The notes under the pieces were generated by a model. The model saw nothing but the letters and a program-made list of their open reading frames with translations, had not been told where the DNA came from and made no database searches. 64,000 nucleotides of DNA. It comes from Myrmaecium sp. VS I D KN 1. Its lineage: Eukaryota; Ascomycota; Dothideomycetes; Valsariales; Valsariaceae. The stretch is from contig JADQAV010000018.1 in assembly GCA_019775845.1 (NCBI GenBank), positions 379,044 to 443,043 of the forward strand, read 5' to 3'. How positions within the stretch are numbered: the first letter of the stretch is position 1; every line of letters starts with the position of its first letter. Shown piece by piece: positions 1-10,948 of this stretch. A program made the position numbers and the translations under genes.

Positions 1-125
1 TATACATCTACCTACCTCACCTGAACACTCCTCTACATTACATTACCTCACATCCACCACAACAACAACAACCAACAACAACCAACAACAACCCACACAA
101 ACAACCCACACAAAAACCACCAACC
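1..125 (+). promoter_or_regulatory. CAA-rich 5' leader of the Hmp1-like gene
   Basis: Between about 57 and 122 the sequence is almost only C and A, built of repeated CAA/CCAA units, and it runs directly up to the ATG at 126. There is no upstream ATG in this stretch. CAA-rich, G-poor leaders are unstructured, and in other systems they favour ribosome scanning. That this leader behaves so here is an inference. Confidence 0.5.
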
Positions 126-689
126 ATGACCGACAAAAACACCTCCACCCTTCAATCCTACCTCAACAGCGCCAGCGCCAGCGTGCAATCCGCCCTCGGC
201 AGCCTGACGGGGAACCCCGCCGACAAACACGCCGCCGCCGCCCAGCAGCAGGGCGCCGAGCGCACCCACGCCGCCTCGCAATCCGGCGGGTCCCTCGGGC
301 CCCTCAACATCGGCCCCGAAGGCGGGATCGCGCGCTCGCACCCGCAACGCACGGCGGGATCCTACGACCAGACGGTCGGGGCGGTGAAGGAGGCGGCGGG
401 ACGCGTAACGGGCGCCGAAGGGCTGGCGCAGGCGGGGCGGGAGCAGAATGAGAAGGGACAGCGGGAGGAGGCGGAGGGGCGGGTGAAGGATTTGGGGACG
501 GGGGTTGGGCAGCGGGTGGTGGGCGCCGTGCAGGGGACGGTGGCTGGGGTGGTGGGGGATGAGGAGGGGCAGCGCGAGGCGCGGGAGAGGCATGATGTGG
601 GGAAGGCGAGGCAGAGGGGGGTGGAGAGTGAGGTGCGCAGGGAGGTGGAGGCGGAGGAGGAGAGGAAGGGGAAGGGGGAGGGGGTTTAG
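126..689 (+). CDS. hmp1: CsbD/Hmp1-like stress protein
   Basis: This is a single-exon frame of 187 codons starting at the ATG that ends the CAA-rich leader. The protein is hydrophilic, lacks Cys and has no membrane segment. Residues about 60-140 carry the CsbD-like pattern: SYDQTVGAVKEAAGRVTG-type helices with Gly, Ala, Lys and Glu, then a second helix around GTGVGQRVVGAVQGTVAG. The tail (about 145-187) is a highly charged Arg/Glu helix. Fungal proteins of this layout are annotated as mismatched base pair and cruciform DNA recognition protein (Hmp1), while the bacterial CsbD family is stress-induced. The biochemical role in fungi is not well settled. The family call is fairly secure and the DNA-binding role is taken from the family name only. 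Confidence 0.75.
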   Translation: MTDKNTSTLQSYLNSASASVQSALGSLTGNPADKHAAAAQQQGAERTHAASQSGGSLGPLNIGPEGGIARSHPQRTAGSYDQTVGAVKEAAGRVTGAEGLAQAGREQNEKGQREEAEGRVKDLGTGVGQRVVGAVQGTVAGVVGDEEGQREARERHDVGKARQRGVESEVRREVEAEEERKGKGEGV

Positions 690-1321
690 AGGTGCGGTTG
701 TGAGGAGTACCGATGTCTTTGTGGTGAGGGAGGTTGTACGATATTTGATACCCTGAGAATTCTTACAGCAAGAAATTGAAATCGAGAAGCAGTATTCACG
801 CTCTTACATCTTGATCAACATCGATCTGAACAAGCGAACCTAAACCGATCTAAGAAAGAAAACTGCAGTGATCCCTCCCATGTCTTTTTTCTCCTCCAAG
901 TGCCCGTCCACAACGAACTTCTTCAATGTAGTAACGTAACCTCCCAAACATATACAGCGTAATCCGGTCCCTGCCAATATCTCCTGTAGTACATGAGAAG
1001 ACAAAAACACCATGCAGTAAAAAAGGGGGAAAGATCCTGCTTTTCCCCCCTCTCATAACAGAAAGTAAAAAAGGCGAAGAGAAGTCTCCGTCATGAATCC
1101 CAAATAACCACCCGAGAAAAAAAAACGCCCCCCTCTCTGCAAACAAACAAAGTTCTCCGATCTTATCGGATGCAAAGAAAAAAGAAAAGAAAAGAAAAGA
1201 GAAGATGCAGTACCATGCCAACGACACATCCTCCCTTTCACTCACGGAAACACGGCAGAGAAAAACGAAAGAAAAAGGAAAGAAAAAGCAGTCAACCGAC
1301 GGGAAGAGACCGCACTCCCAA
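690..1321. other. Intergenic, convergent 3' ends
   Basis: This gap lies between the stop of the Hmp1-like gene (+) and the stop of the dioxygenase gene (-). From about 1020 to 1220 it is rich in A runs on the + strand (T runs for the minus-strand transcript), which fits a 3' UTR and polyadenylation zone. I see no gene here. Confidence 0.5.
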
Positions 1322-2974
1322 TCACCAATGACAAATCCCCCCCTCACTATCATCCACACTCCACGTGCCGGCCAGGCCCACGATCTCCACCTCGCCGCTG
1401 GCGTGCTCCTCCATCTTGTTCAGCCGGGCGACGCCCGCGCCCAGCATCGAGGACGTCGAGTACGTCGAGTACGTCGACGGACTGGAGCCGGAAGAGGAAG
1501 GTCCGTTGTTCAGCAGCCGCCGCGCCCAGGCGTCGATGGCCGGCTCGCCCGTCTCGTCGCGGGCCTGCTTGAGAAAGGGGATGAGGGCGGTGCCGCCGGT
1601 GCCGCGGAGGTTTTTCTTGGTTGCGGTGGTGGCGGCGGAGGAGGAGGAGCCCGTGGCGATGTTGGTCCGGCGCGGCTGGGGTGGTGGGGCGGAAGGGGAA
1701 GGGGTGGTGCTGGTGCTGGTGCTGTTGCTGCGGGCGCGGCTGCGGGCCTCGTGGGACTTGATGATGATGTAGCGGCTGACGATCTGGAGGTGCTTGTCGC
1801 GGAAGGCGCGGAGCATGGCCAGGCAGGCGTCGAAGGCGGTGGAGAGGGCGCGGTCGGCGCGGTGGCGGACGACGAAGTCGCGGATGTTGGCCACCTTGTC
1901 GAGCTGCTCGAGGAACCGCCGGTGCGGGCCGGGCATGTAGGTGCGCATGTCCTTGATGAAGTTGTGCCGCGGCGCCGGCGGCGCGGTGCCTTCCGAGTCC
2001 GAGGCGTCGGTCGGGGGGCGCTCACCCGTCGGGCGGTGCTCGACGCCGAGGACGATGTCGAAGAACTGGATGATGCTGCTTTGGGCGTTGGAGCCGCCCG
2101 AGTACTGGACGTACGACTCGGTGCCCGTGCCCACGTCGAAGATGACGCCGTTCGGGAGGCCGGCGTCGACCATGTTCTTGCTGCCGGCGAGGAAGGGGCG
2201 GATGCGGTGGTAGAAGACGTGCGGGTCGCAATTCTCGTACATGCGCTGGAGCAACGTGCCGAGCTCGTCGAGACGCTCAGCAAACGCGCGCAGACACTCG
2301 GTGACGGTTTTGGCATCGTTGCGACGGGCGGCAGCGATGGCGTCGAGCATGATCGGGATGATAGGAGCGGCGCGCGCCTCGATGGCGACGGAGACCAGGT
2401 AGAACCATGATTCGTCGAGGGAGCCGGTGAAGGTCTGCAGGGTGGCGATGTTCTCGAGGCTGTCGACGGGCTCGGTCGCGAAGATGGGCTTCCAGTTCCA
2501 CAGCACGACGCCGGCGTAGGTGGCCACCGGGGGCAGTTCGAGGTGTTCGCAGGTCTGGAGGAAAGGGATGGAGATTGGCGGGGGAACTCGCTATTGGTGC
2601 GACGTCAGCCTTGCTCTCTGCCTGCACCTGGGTGGCCATCACAGTACTCTCCATCGCTCGGAGTACGGGGGAGCGCAACTCACCTCGGACGGCGTCTCGC
2701 CACCCCAGACGTACGCGTGCGTGAGGAAGGCGAGGACCATGTACGCCCGCCGCCATTCCGCCTCGGTGCGGAGATACTCGGTCGAGAGGACGGGCATGCG
2801 CTCGACCAGGCCGCGCAGTCGCTTGCTCAGCACGAGCGCCTGCAAGCTCTGGAACAACGTCTCCCACACGTCGTAGTACCCGTCCGCGAGTCGCTCCAGC
2901 GGCGGCTCGGACGGGAGGAAGCCGTTGTCGGGGGAGACATCGTAGTCCGCCAGGCGGGGGATTTGCGCGAGCAT
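1322..2974 (-). CDS. bna2: Indoleamine 2,3-dioxygenase (tryptophan to kynurenine)
   Basis: Two exons, 2974-2684 and 2590-1322, with donor GTGAGT and acceptor AATAG, join in frame to 518 residues. IDO is a haem enzyme that opens the indole ring of L-tryptophan to N-formylkynurenine, the first step toward NAD in fungi. Visible family marks are VLWNWKP in the N-terminal half, the YSGGSNAQSSIIQFFD block, the MPGPHRRFLEQL block, and KHLQIVSRYI, whose His364 aligns with the proximal haem ligand (His346 of human IDO1). After the dioxygenase core there is a Ser/Thr-rich linker (about 385-430) and a longer tail than in animal IDO. The start at 2974 is chosen because MLAQIPRLADYDV begins the conserved region; an in-frame ATG at 3076 would add 34 residues without family character. 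Fungi often keep several IDO paralogues, and I cannot say which subtype this is. Confidence 0.93.
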
Positions 2975-5665
2975 GGCGAGCGAATGTGTGCGGAGGGGGG
3001 CCGGGGCCGAATGGACGAACGGACAGCTCAACCACCGGCGGAGTTGTGGTGTGACTGTCCCGGGGCGGCGGACCAACGGAGAGGTGCAAGAACCCTCCGA
3101 TTATCGGCGAAGGAGCGGAAGGAGAAGGCGAAGGCGAAGACGCGGCACAATGTGTCGAGGAGTGCTGAAGATGTTGTCGCGTGCTCCTCGGAGTGGAGGG
3201 ACAAAGACACGGCGGAGAGAAGAAGGAGAGCACGGGGGAGTGAGTGAGTGGGAATCGAATTCGTGCCGTGAGGATGAAGGAGGAAGAAGAAGAAAAGGGC
3301 GGGTGGTACGGGGAGGAAATGGATGGAATGACAGGTACCAGCCGGACTACTAAAGGACTAGGCGAAGGGTCTTATAGGGTACCGTAAGGTGCTAGTAGGT
3401 AGCCCAGTGTGCCAGTATAGAGGAGCCCTGGATTATTAACACACGGAGGTGTTAGGTATCCAATGCGTGCCTCAACCGGAGGGGGACCAGACGGGGTGGC
3501 GGGGCAAGGCAACGAACGCAGGTACTTGGGGAGTCCTTCGACGGCCCAGGCCAGAATGGAACGGGTGGGAAAAGAAAGGGTCTGCTCGAGGCAAGCAAGA
3601 TATTTCTGCCTCAGGTGGTACGGCGCATTCACTCCGGACAAGGACTCGAGCAATACTGGGAGAGGTCCAAGAGAGGGCAAGAGAGAGAGAAAGTGAGAGA
3701 GAGAGAGAGAGCTTGCGTGTGCGTCTGTGTGGACACCTAATAAACTTTTCTCACGGATGGAACAGGATCGCTCGGATGGCGGCGACTGATGGGCTGACAA
3801 AAGGATAATAATGTCTCTCTCCCTCTCCAGGCTCTTTTTAGCGGACGAAATCCATCCATCCAACCAATCCAGAGGGATTCCGTGAATCGAACGGGTAGAC
3901 GGAACAGCAAGAGAGAAAAATCAAATAGAGGGGTAATTTGGCGCATGATGAATAGTAGGTATTACCTAAATCACTCCTAGTTTTGTGCCCTACCTGCCTA
4001 CTTGCTATTCCCAATCGGAAATATCTACCAGCCCTATAAGCAAGACCCCTCCTCCGTATTTCCCAGCACGCCAAGTCTTTTGATTCTCCGCACATCCGTT
4101 TTCCCTTAACTCCGGACCAGAGTCTCCAGTTCCTGCGTTCCCAGCCGCCGACATGGATTATCTGATGGCATTATGTATATACCTACCGTGCTGTTCTGCT
4201 CGCGTCCATGATTTTTTTCTGTGCTTCTCTTCTCTGCTCCCCGCTGATCCGAACATGATGCCCTCTGCTACTTACTTTCCGTAAAGCTGAGCTTCTGGCA
4301 AACCCTTCGCGCTCACTCACTCCAGTCCGAACCTTCTGATCATGCGCAAGTACGCCTGAGACATCTATCATGTAACACACCTACTCCCCGCGCATCAAGC
4401 CACTTTGTATGTCCGTCGGCATCCGTCCGGTGAAGGTCCCCGATGTCGCGCGGCGGGATGGCGCGGGTTGGCAGGTGGTGGGGTGTATGCGGGCAGAATG
4501 ATGCCTGAGGCTATAGATTCATCCCACACCTCCGCCTCTTCACTAGGTATTTATGTACCTCGTAGCTATTGCGATGTCACGCCATCAACACCCTTTATAT
4601 CCCTCAAGCAGCCGACATCGCTTTCGTCCAGTCCTGTTCTGGCCTCGCGACCCTTCTCCGCAAACGCCTAGCCGCGAACGAAGTTTAGCGCATCCCGAGT
4701 GACGCGGGGCAGGATGGGGAGGGGTTAGGAAGGTGTCGGCGAGCTGAGGTATGAATAATGATCGATCCGTTCAAGGGACGTCACAAGACCTTTGGAGGAC
4801 TCCGAAGGTAGTATCAGCTGGCTTGGGGGGAAAGGAAGAGAGGAGAGGAGAGGAGGGAAGAGGAGAGCCGGCGCTTACTTAGACCGATGGTTGCCGTTTA
4901 TATACCGTATACGGAGTATGCCTCTAGACGGATGGACGACGGGAGGCGCAGCCTTCTTCTACTCCTTCTTCGCCCTCGTCCGAATCGTGCGGCGAGGGGG
5001 TTACTGTAACTTTGTGATTGCTGGGTGGGCTTTGGACCAGCCGGTTTGCCAGCCAAAACCACCACGAGTCCTTGAACGTTCATGCTCGCGGACTCGGCAT
5101 ACCCAGAGCCGTAAGAAGGTAGGCAGGGCATGCGCGTGCTTCGACGTCCCTTCAGCCATCCCGCAAGAGTTTTCGGTGTCGATGTGGTGGTGACCCAAGA
5201 ACCAGAACATGCGGCGGACTTTGTGATGCTTCTTTCCTGAGCTCGGAGAAGGGAGTTCATGGTGGACAGGTAGTATCGGAGGAATACCCTATACCTCTTT
5301 TCTCCCTCTCTCTCGCTGTATGTATCTCTAGTGATGTAGCCTCAGTATGAGTTATGCGCAGAGGACAGCCTGTTTTCCTTAAATATAAGAGTGCAGTGTT
5401 CGAGGAGAGAAAAGTAGGAGTATCCAACAGGTGTCCGAGATGGGACGACGCAACGGCCGGGGGTCAAAGCCGTCATCCGGCCCGGGTTTCCCGCCGATTA
5501 GCGTGCCGCACGATAAGGAAAAGTCCATCGGTTCCTCAGGTTATCGACAGAACATCTACTATTCCCATCTGTGCTGTTTCCAGTGGCATATCGCCTTTTC
5601 TTTTCTTCTCACACTCCTTCTTCACATTCGAACCTCCTCTGACACCTCTCACACTCCCACGACCG
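2975..5665. other. Long gene-poor intergenic region
   Basis: About 2.7 kb lie between the divergent starts of the dioxygenase (-) and the Obg-type GTPase (+). Open frames of 60-160 codons occur on both strands but overlap each other, start at arbitrary positions and resemble no family. The stretch holds a GA repeat near 3681-3711, many short ACCTA/TAGGT words, and CT-rich sequence just before 5666. I see no supported gene. Both promoters must lie here. Confidence 0.5.
3681..3711. repeat. (GA)n microsatellite
   Basis: An imperfect GA dinucleotide tract of about 30 nt, interrupted once by AAGT, within the long intergenic region. Confidence 0.8.
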
Positions 5666-7303
5666 ATGCCGCGAGATCCGCTTATCGGCCTGGTAGGCAA
5701 GCCGTCCTCCGGCAAGTCGACCACCCTGAACAGGTGCGCTGCTCTCTTTCCCTCCGCTTCTCTCCTCCGCCTCACGAGCTTTCCGCTAAGAGCGCTTCCG
5801 TCGCAAGCTTGACAGACGCCTCCTCTAAAGTCGGTGAGTACAACAACCTCAATCCCTCTCACGTCGCTTGAGCGCAGCTAATAACTTCTTCCACAGGCAA
5901 CTTCCCGTAAGATTTCCCGCCCATGTCCTGCCCCACTGGCACCCCCCCCCCAATGCTCACACCACGCCTTTCCGTCCCTCTCCAGCTTCACAACCATCGA
6001 TCCGCAACGCGCGATCGGATACCTGCAGATCGAGTGCGCGTGCACGCGGTTCGGCCTGAGTGAGCGGTGCAAGCCCAACTACGGCGGCTGCGTCGGCGGC
6101 CGGCGGAGCGTGCCGATCGAGCTGCTCGACGTGGCCGGCCTGGTTCCTGGCGCGCACGAGGGTCGCGGGCTGGGCAATAAGTTCCTGGACGATCTGCGGC
6201 ACGCCGACGCCCTGGTCCACGTCGTCGACGTGAGCGGCACGACGGATGCGGAGGGCAAGGAGACCCGGGGTTATGACCCTAGCTATGACATTGTCTGGTT
6301 GCGCGGGGAGATTGTGCGGTGGGTGCAGGGGAATTTGATGGAGAAATGGTAAATTGCACATCGCCCTGCGACAAGCGTGTGGAACCCGCCTAACGTTTTC
6401 GGTAATTCTTGATTCGACTCAGGGGATCCATCAAACGTCGTCACATGGCCGTCAAAGCGACCGCGGTTGAAACGCTGCAGGCGCAATTCTCCGGGTACGG
6501 GTCGACGGCGGCGGTAGTCGCGCGCTGCCTGGACAAACTCGCGATCAAGGAACCGCTCCCGGACTGGACGCCGGAGCAGATCGAGCAGGTGGTGAACGCG
6601 TTCGTGGACGAGAAGTTCCCGACCGTGATCGCGCTCAACAAGATCGACCACCCGGACGCGGACAAGAACGTGGCCAAGATCGCGAAGATGTACGACCCGA
6701 ACACGCTGGTGCTCTGCAGCGCCATCTCCGAGGTCTTCCTCCGCCGCCTGGCGAAGCAGGGATTCGTGCGGTACGTGGAAGGGAGCGAGTTCGTGGACAC
6801 GCGCGACGACCTCATCGCAGACGGCGACCCGGATGGTGGCGGCCTCAAGGAGATGGACGACAAGCTCAAACAGCGCATCGAGAACCTGCGCGACATGGTC
6901 CTGTACCGCTTCGGCAGCACGGGCGTCGTCCAGGTCCTCGCCAAGGCCGCCGAGCTCCTCGGCCTCGTCCCCGTCTTTCCCGTGCGCAACATCCACACCT
7001 TCTCGAGCGGCAGCGGGTCCGCGGCGGCGGTGTTTCGCGATTGCGTCCTCGTGCGCCGGGGCAGCACGGTGGGCGATGTGTATCGCAAGGTCTTTGGCGA
7101 TGCGCCGTTGGCGTATGTGGAGACGGCGGGCGGCGTGCGCGTGTCGGAGGATGATCTGGTGGAGAAGGGGAAGAATGATGTGAGTTTCTTTTTCTTTTTT
7201 TTTCTTTTCGCACTACTTCCCTCGACGTCTTTGTTCCATGTGACTGACTACTTGGCTTTCTTCGCAACTCTAGATCCTCTCCTTCAAGGTGGGTCGGGCA
7301 TAG
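5666..7303 (+). CDS. Obg/YchF-like GTPase of the yeast Ygr210c type
   Basis: Six exons (5666-5733, 5808-5833, 5897-5906, 5986-6348, 6423-7179, 7274-7303) sum to 1,254 nt and give 417 residues, close to the 411 of yeast Ygr210c. The P-loop GKPSSGKST lies at residues 11-19, split by the first intron a few residues later. The switch II/G3 motif [12 protein letters not shown] starts at Asp83 and G4 NKID is at 228-231. The C-terminal part (about 335-417) matches the TGS-like end of the archaeal/eukaryotic YchF-related branch. The GTPase is presumably cytosolic and ribosome- or translation-associated, but the exact role of Ygr210c is poorly known. Exon 3 is only 10 nt and exon 2 is 26 nt. Both are needed to restore the conserved [19 protein letters not shown] stretch, so the model is well constrained. 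Confidence 0.92.
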
Positions 7304-7683
7304 TCGTGCTCGTAGTTGTTGGTATTGTTGGCGTGGTGGCCTGCGCGCGCGCAGTTGCTGGCATGATATGTGGTTGGGAATTTGGGGGATAGAGCGAAGG
7401 AGCGGAAGGAGCGGAAGCGAAGGCGGGGGGTTATGTGTTGATGCATGCTCGCTCTCGATCAACGGGAGCTGATATAGATGGAAAATATATATCGATGCAC
7501 AAGCCAGTCCGCGAGCGCGTGACGGTGGTGATGCTGGTGCAAACGGAAAAAGATGTTGATATTGATATTGCAATCGATATTGATATGAATACAGCGGATC
7601 CGAAACCAGAATAAATAACCTATCGACCGAGATTGCGGAACAAGGACCAACAGAAGTGGCACACACATGAACCGACTCGTCTC
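7304..7683. other. Intergenic, convergent 3' ends
   Basis: This gap lies between the GTPase stop (+) and the peroxin stop (-). It contains a hexamer-type GATATT repeat at 7552-7588. I see no gene. Confidence 0.5.
7552..7588. repeat. GATATT/GATATC short tandem repeat
   Basis: Tandem copies of GATATT with one ATCGATATT variant. The same unit in the opposite orientation occurs at 10278-10309, on the other side of the peroxin gene. Confidence 0.6.
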
Positions 7684-9499
7684 TTAACCCCCTCCGCCGC
7701 TCTCCCCCGCGATCTTGCGTTCCACCAGCCTCACCCAGCGCCGCCGTCTCCACTCGCCCTTACGACCTCGGCGCTCACGATCCTCCGACGCGCGCGCCGC
7801 CCGCTGCTTTCCCTTCCCATTCCGCTGTGCCTCAAACCCAGCCTCTGTCGCCTTTTCCCCCTCCATCGCCACTCCCTCCTCCCCTTCCTCCGCCGCCGCC
7901 TCCTCCTCCTCCTCCTCATCCTCCACCCAATCCGTCACCCACCGCTCGCCCTCAACCTCCACCTCCACGCCCGTGATGCAGCGCTCCTCGACCCACGCGC
8001 GGCTCGCGAGGTCCGGCGTCCAGCGGGCATCGGCCCAACGCCAGCCGGGCGGGGGCTCGACGTCCTCGAAGAAGCGGGTGCCGGCGGGGGCCCGAGCGCC
8101 GGGGACGGCGACGCGCTCCGGGCTCAGGGGCGCGTACGGGGTCGGGCTGAAGAGGTAGGGTTCGAAGTCCTCGGCGTCGTCGACGACGTCGACGGAGGCG
8201 TGGTGGTGGTGGCTTGGGTCGGAGCGACGACGACGACGCTGGAGCTCGAAGATCTCGACGGCGCGGCGCTCGTGGGCGGCGGAGAGGCGGATGTCGCGGG
8301 CGGCGAAGCGGAGGAGGGCGGACTTGAGGCGGGCTTCGAGGGCGGCGAGGCGCTGGTCGAGGTGGAAGGGGGCGGCGAGGGCGGGGAAGCGGGGGTGCTG
8401 GGCGAGCAGGGCGGCCCAGCCGCCGAGGAGGAAGAGGGGCCGGTAGGGGAGGAGGTGGGCGGTGAGGAAGAGGAGGGCGGTGGCGGCGGCGAGGAGGAGG
8501 AAGAGGGCGGAGGAGAGGGCCTCGTTGGAGAAGTTGGTGGGTGGGGCGAGGGCGTGGACGGCGGCGTCGTGGGCGCGGCTGAAGTCCTCCATGCTGTTTT
8601 GGAGGTCGCGCATGTTGCGGAAGAAGTCCTTGCTCAGGTCGGCGACGGGCTTGATGTTGCGCGGCGGGGCGAGCGGCGGGCCGTTGAGCGGGTAGAGTTG
8701 GGCGGGTTCGTTGGTCGGAGGGGGCGGGTGGCGGGCGAGGAAGGCGGGGATCATGATGTAGAAGAGGCAGAGGGCGAGGGGGAGGGCGGAGAGGAGGTAC
8801 GGATCTAGGCAGACGAAGGTGTAGATGGCTAGGAAGGAGAGCGTTTGCGTGGGATGCTTCCAGGTACTGGGTGAGGAGGATGAGCATGAGCGAGGCTGGA
8901 ATGGACAGGCTGGCTGGGGGAGGGCGGGGAAGACATACAATAGGTCGATCAATTGCTCCTGAAAGACGAAGACGACACCGATTCTGCTTGGATGGTCAGG
9001 CACATGGGGGATGCGTAGTCGGTGGCTCCCGGAGTTTGCTCACCTCGCGTTGAACCGCCTGAAGTTGTTGGACATGACGGGCAAGCTGAAGTTGGGCCGA
9101 TCGGCGGGCTTCCTGGACTGGCGATCCTTCGTGGCGGATTCGCCGTCCTCAGTCGCAGGCATGACTTGCTGCAGCAGCCTGTGTAAAATGGTCAGCATAG
9201 TGAGTTCGAATCATCCCTGTGCATTGTATCTCATCCAAATGGGCTGGTCAGGGTAGTGAGCTTACGCACATAGTGATGAGCCGATCTTGGATCGAGGCGG
9301 GCGAAGCCTCCGGTCCGGTCGAAGGATGCCGTCGATTCGAAGGATGCAGGTTCCCGAGCTTCTCCTTGAGGGCCTCACGTCTGCTGGGCCGAGCGGGCGA
9401 CGGAGTGTTGGCATGGCGTCGTGGTTCGTCGGAGAGGGCGATGACGGGGATGGGCGAATCACGATTGGCGACGGCATCACCGCCGTCCCGGTTCGCCAT
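7684..9499 (-). CDS. Peroxisomal membrane peroxin, Pex23 family (Pex24p + dysferlin domain)
   Basis: Four exons (9499-9270, 9178-9044, 8983-8939, 8866-7684) total 1,593 nt and 530 residues. Splicing recreates the family block VMSNNFRRFNARIGVVFVFQ, followed by LIDLFTWKHPTQTLSFLAIYTF with hydrophobic segments at about 145-180 and again at about 250-290. Near residue 400 the WRWADARWTPD and ERWVTD motifs form a C-terminal dysferlin-type (DysF) domain. Yeast relatives (Pex28-Pex32, Pex23 of Yarrowia) sit in ER and peroxisome membranes and control peroxisome size, number and ER contact. The tail after about 450 is a Glu/Ala-rich low-complexity region, then basic. The short third exon (45 nt) encodes part of the conserved block. 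I am confident of the family but not of the exact orthologue. Confidence 0.88.
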
Positions 9500-10948
9500 G
9501 CTGTCTCTGTCTCTTCGGGACGGAGAGTGAAGGAGTGGACAGACGGTGGATCATGTCAAACTGTGATACATTGTTGGGCCACGCTGGTGTTGAGGAGATG
9601 TGGAGAAGAAGTGAAGGGAGCGAGGTTCCCATGTACGACCGAAAGCATGTGATTGATGATGGATGCCCGTTCTCAGGCAGCCAAAGCCACGCACGTGTGG
9701 ACGTGTGTGGCTGGTGCCAAGCGGGAGCGTGTTGCTTCTGGTTGCCTTGGCTTTCTGGCATCCCAAAGTTCCCATCCTGCCGTTGGGGTCCATGGGGATG
9801 TTTCCGATGTTTCTGCCGTCCCACTCCTGTGCCGGGATGGATCAGGTTCGCACATGTACTGTACATTATTACATAAGTACCGCAGGAATGCATCTCGTCG
9901 GGGTCGGATGCGACGACGTGCAGATCAAAGCGAGCTCCGTTCGTCGTTTGATACATAGGTAGGTACAGTAGATTCCCGCCAGTCGGAAGGCATGGGAAAG
10001 GGGGAGAGAAACGGTGTTGATGCCTGGATCAGGAGGACTGGAAGAACAGTGCGATCAACAACGCCAGGATGAGTTGACTTGAAATTAACATCGATGAAGC
10101 ATTACCCTTCACAGGCGTCTTCAGCCGAGATGATATGTTTACATGCTATATAACGATGGAATAAGGTATACATTGGTGAGTAGTGCCGTGTTCAGAACTT
10201 GGTTGTGAATGATTTCAAGTTCTTTGTGATCGCCAGCACCATCAATCAAATCAACATCATCATCAACAACAACATCAGCATCGATATCGATATCAATATC
10301 AATATCATCACCGTCACCACTCTCCTCCTCCCCCAGTCGCCCCAGCCCGTTGTCAGTGAGACGGCGGCGAACCCCCCGGTGGACACCCCCCCGGCCGGCG
10401 AACCAGGGGTCTCAGCGAACTGCAGTGGTCGGCCTGGTCTTCGATAGGGTTAGAACGACGCGCTCAGGCCCTCGCCATCAACCGCCATCCTCAACCGTTC
10501 AACTCGCACACACTCCTGCCTCTCCACAACTCCTCCTCCAACGACTACGCCAGGGAACCTCGACTGCCCACGGCCTCGTCCACCTGCCGTTGCTTCCTCT
10601 CCCATCTCACATCTGCTGCGCATTCCTTCCTGCCCCTTTCCCTTCCCCTTGTTGACGTTGACCGCCTCCTCGCCTCCCCGTCCGACCTGCTTGTTTGTTC
10701 TCCAGGGATGCTGTCCTCGCCAATCTAGCCGGCACTCCAAGCCTTCGAGCTTGGAGAAAGGAGGCCCAGAGGCAGGACTTTCGGGACTTGAATTGGAACT
10801 GGCGTGCAACTGTTTTCCTCTGCAGCGAGTTGTCTGCTGTCCTCCTTAGCGGTCGACAGCCTAGAGATCTCCTACCGAACCCCACAGTCGGCCGCTTGAC
10901 GTTCCAATTGCGGCTCGTGACGGAGGAGCTCCGGCCGCCGCACTCGAC
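9500..10948. promoter_or_regulatory. Divergent intergenic region and long kinase leader
   Basis: About 1.45 kb separate the peroxin start (-) and the kinase start (+), so both promoters lie here. From 10255 the sequence has CAA/ATC-rich repeats, then CT-rich sequence up to the kinase ATG, consistent with a long transcribed leader. Several short upstream frames with ATGs are present in 10199-10952, so upstream-ORF control is possible. No gene is supported. Confidence 0.45.
10278..10309. repeat. ATCGATATC/AATATC short tandem repeat
   Basis: Tandem ATCGAT and ATCAAT hexamers, the reverse complement of the unit seen at 7552-7588. Confidence 0.6.

Noticed and set aside
1205-2410. Long plus-strand frame opposite the indoleamine dioxygenase gene
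   Set aside because: It is the antisense shadow of a GC-rich exon; the product is low-complexity Ala/Gly/Arg/Val, and the minus strand has clear IDO motifs.
2974-3076. Upstream in-frame ATG for the dioxygenase
   Set aside because: The 34 extra residues are not typical of IDO, and the conserved start is at 2974.
3372-3863. Minus-strand frame of 163 codons in the long intergenic stretch
   Set aside because: No family resemblance, it includes the GA repeat as Leu/Ser codons, and there is no supporting splice or start context.
7633-8808. Plus-strand frame of about 390 codons over the peroxin exon
   Set aside because: Antisense shadow, Glu/Gly/Val-rich without family character; the minus strand carries the Pex24p and dysferlin motifs.
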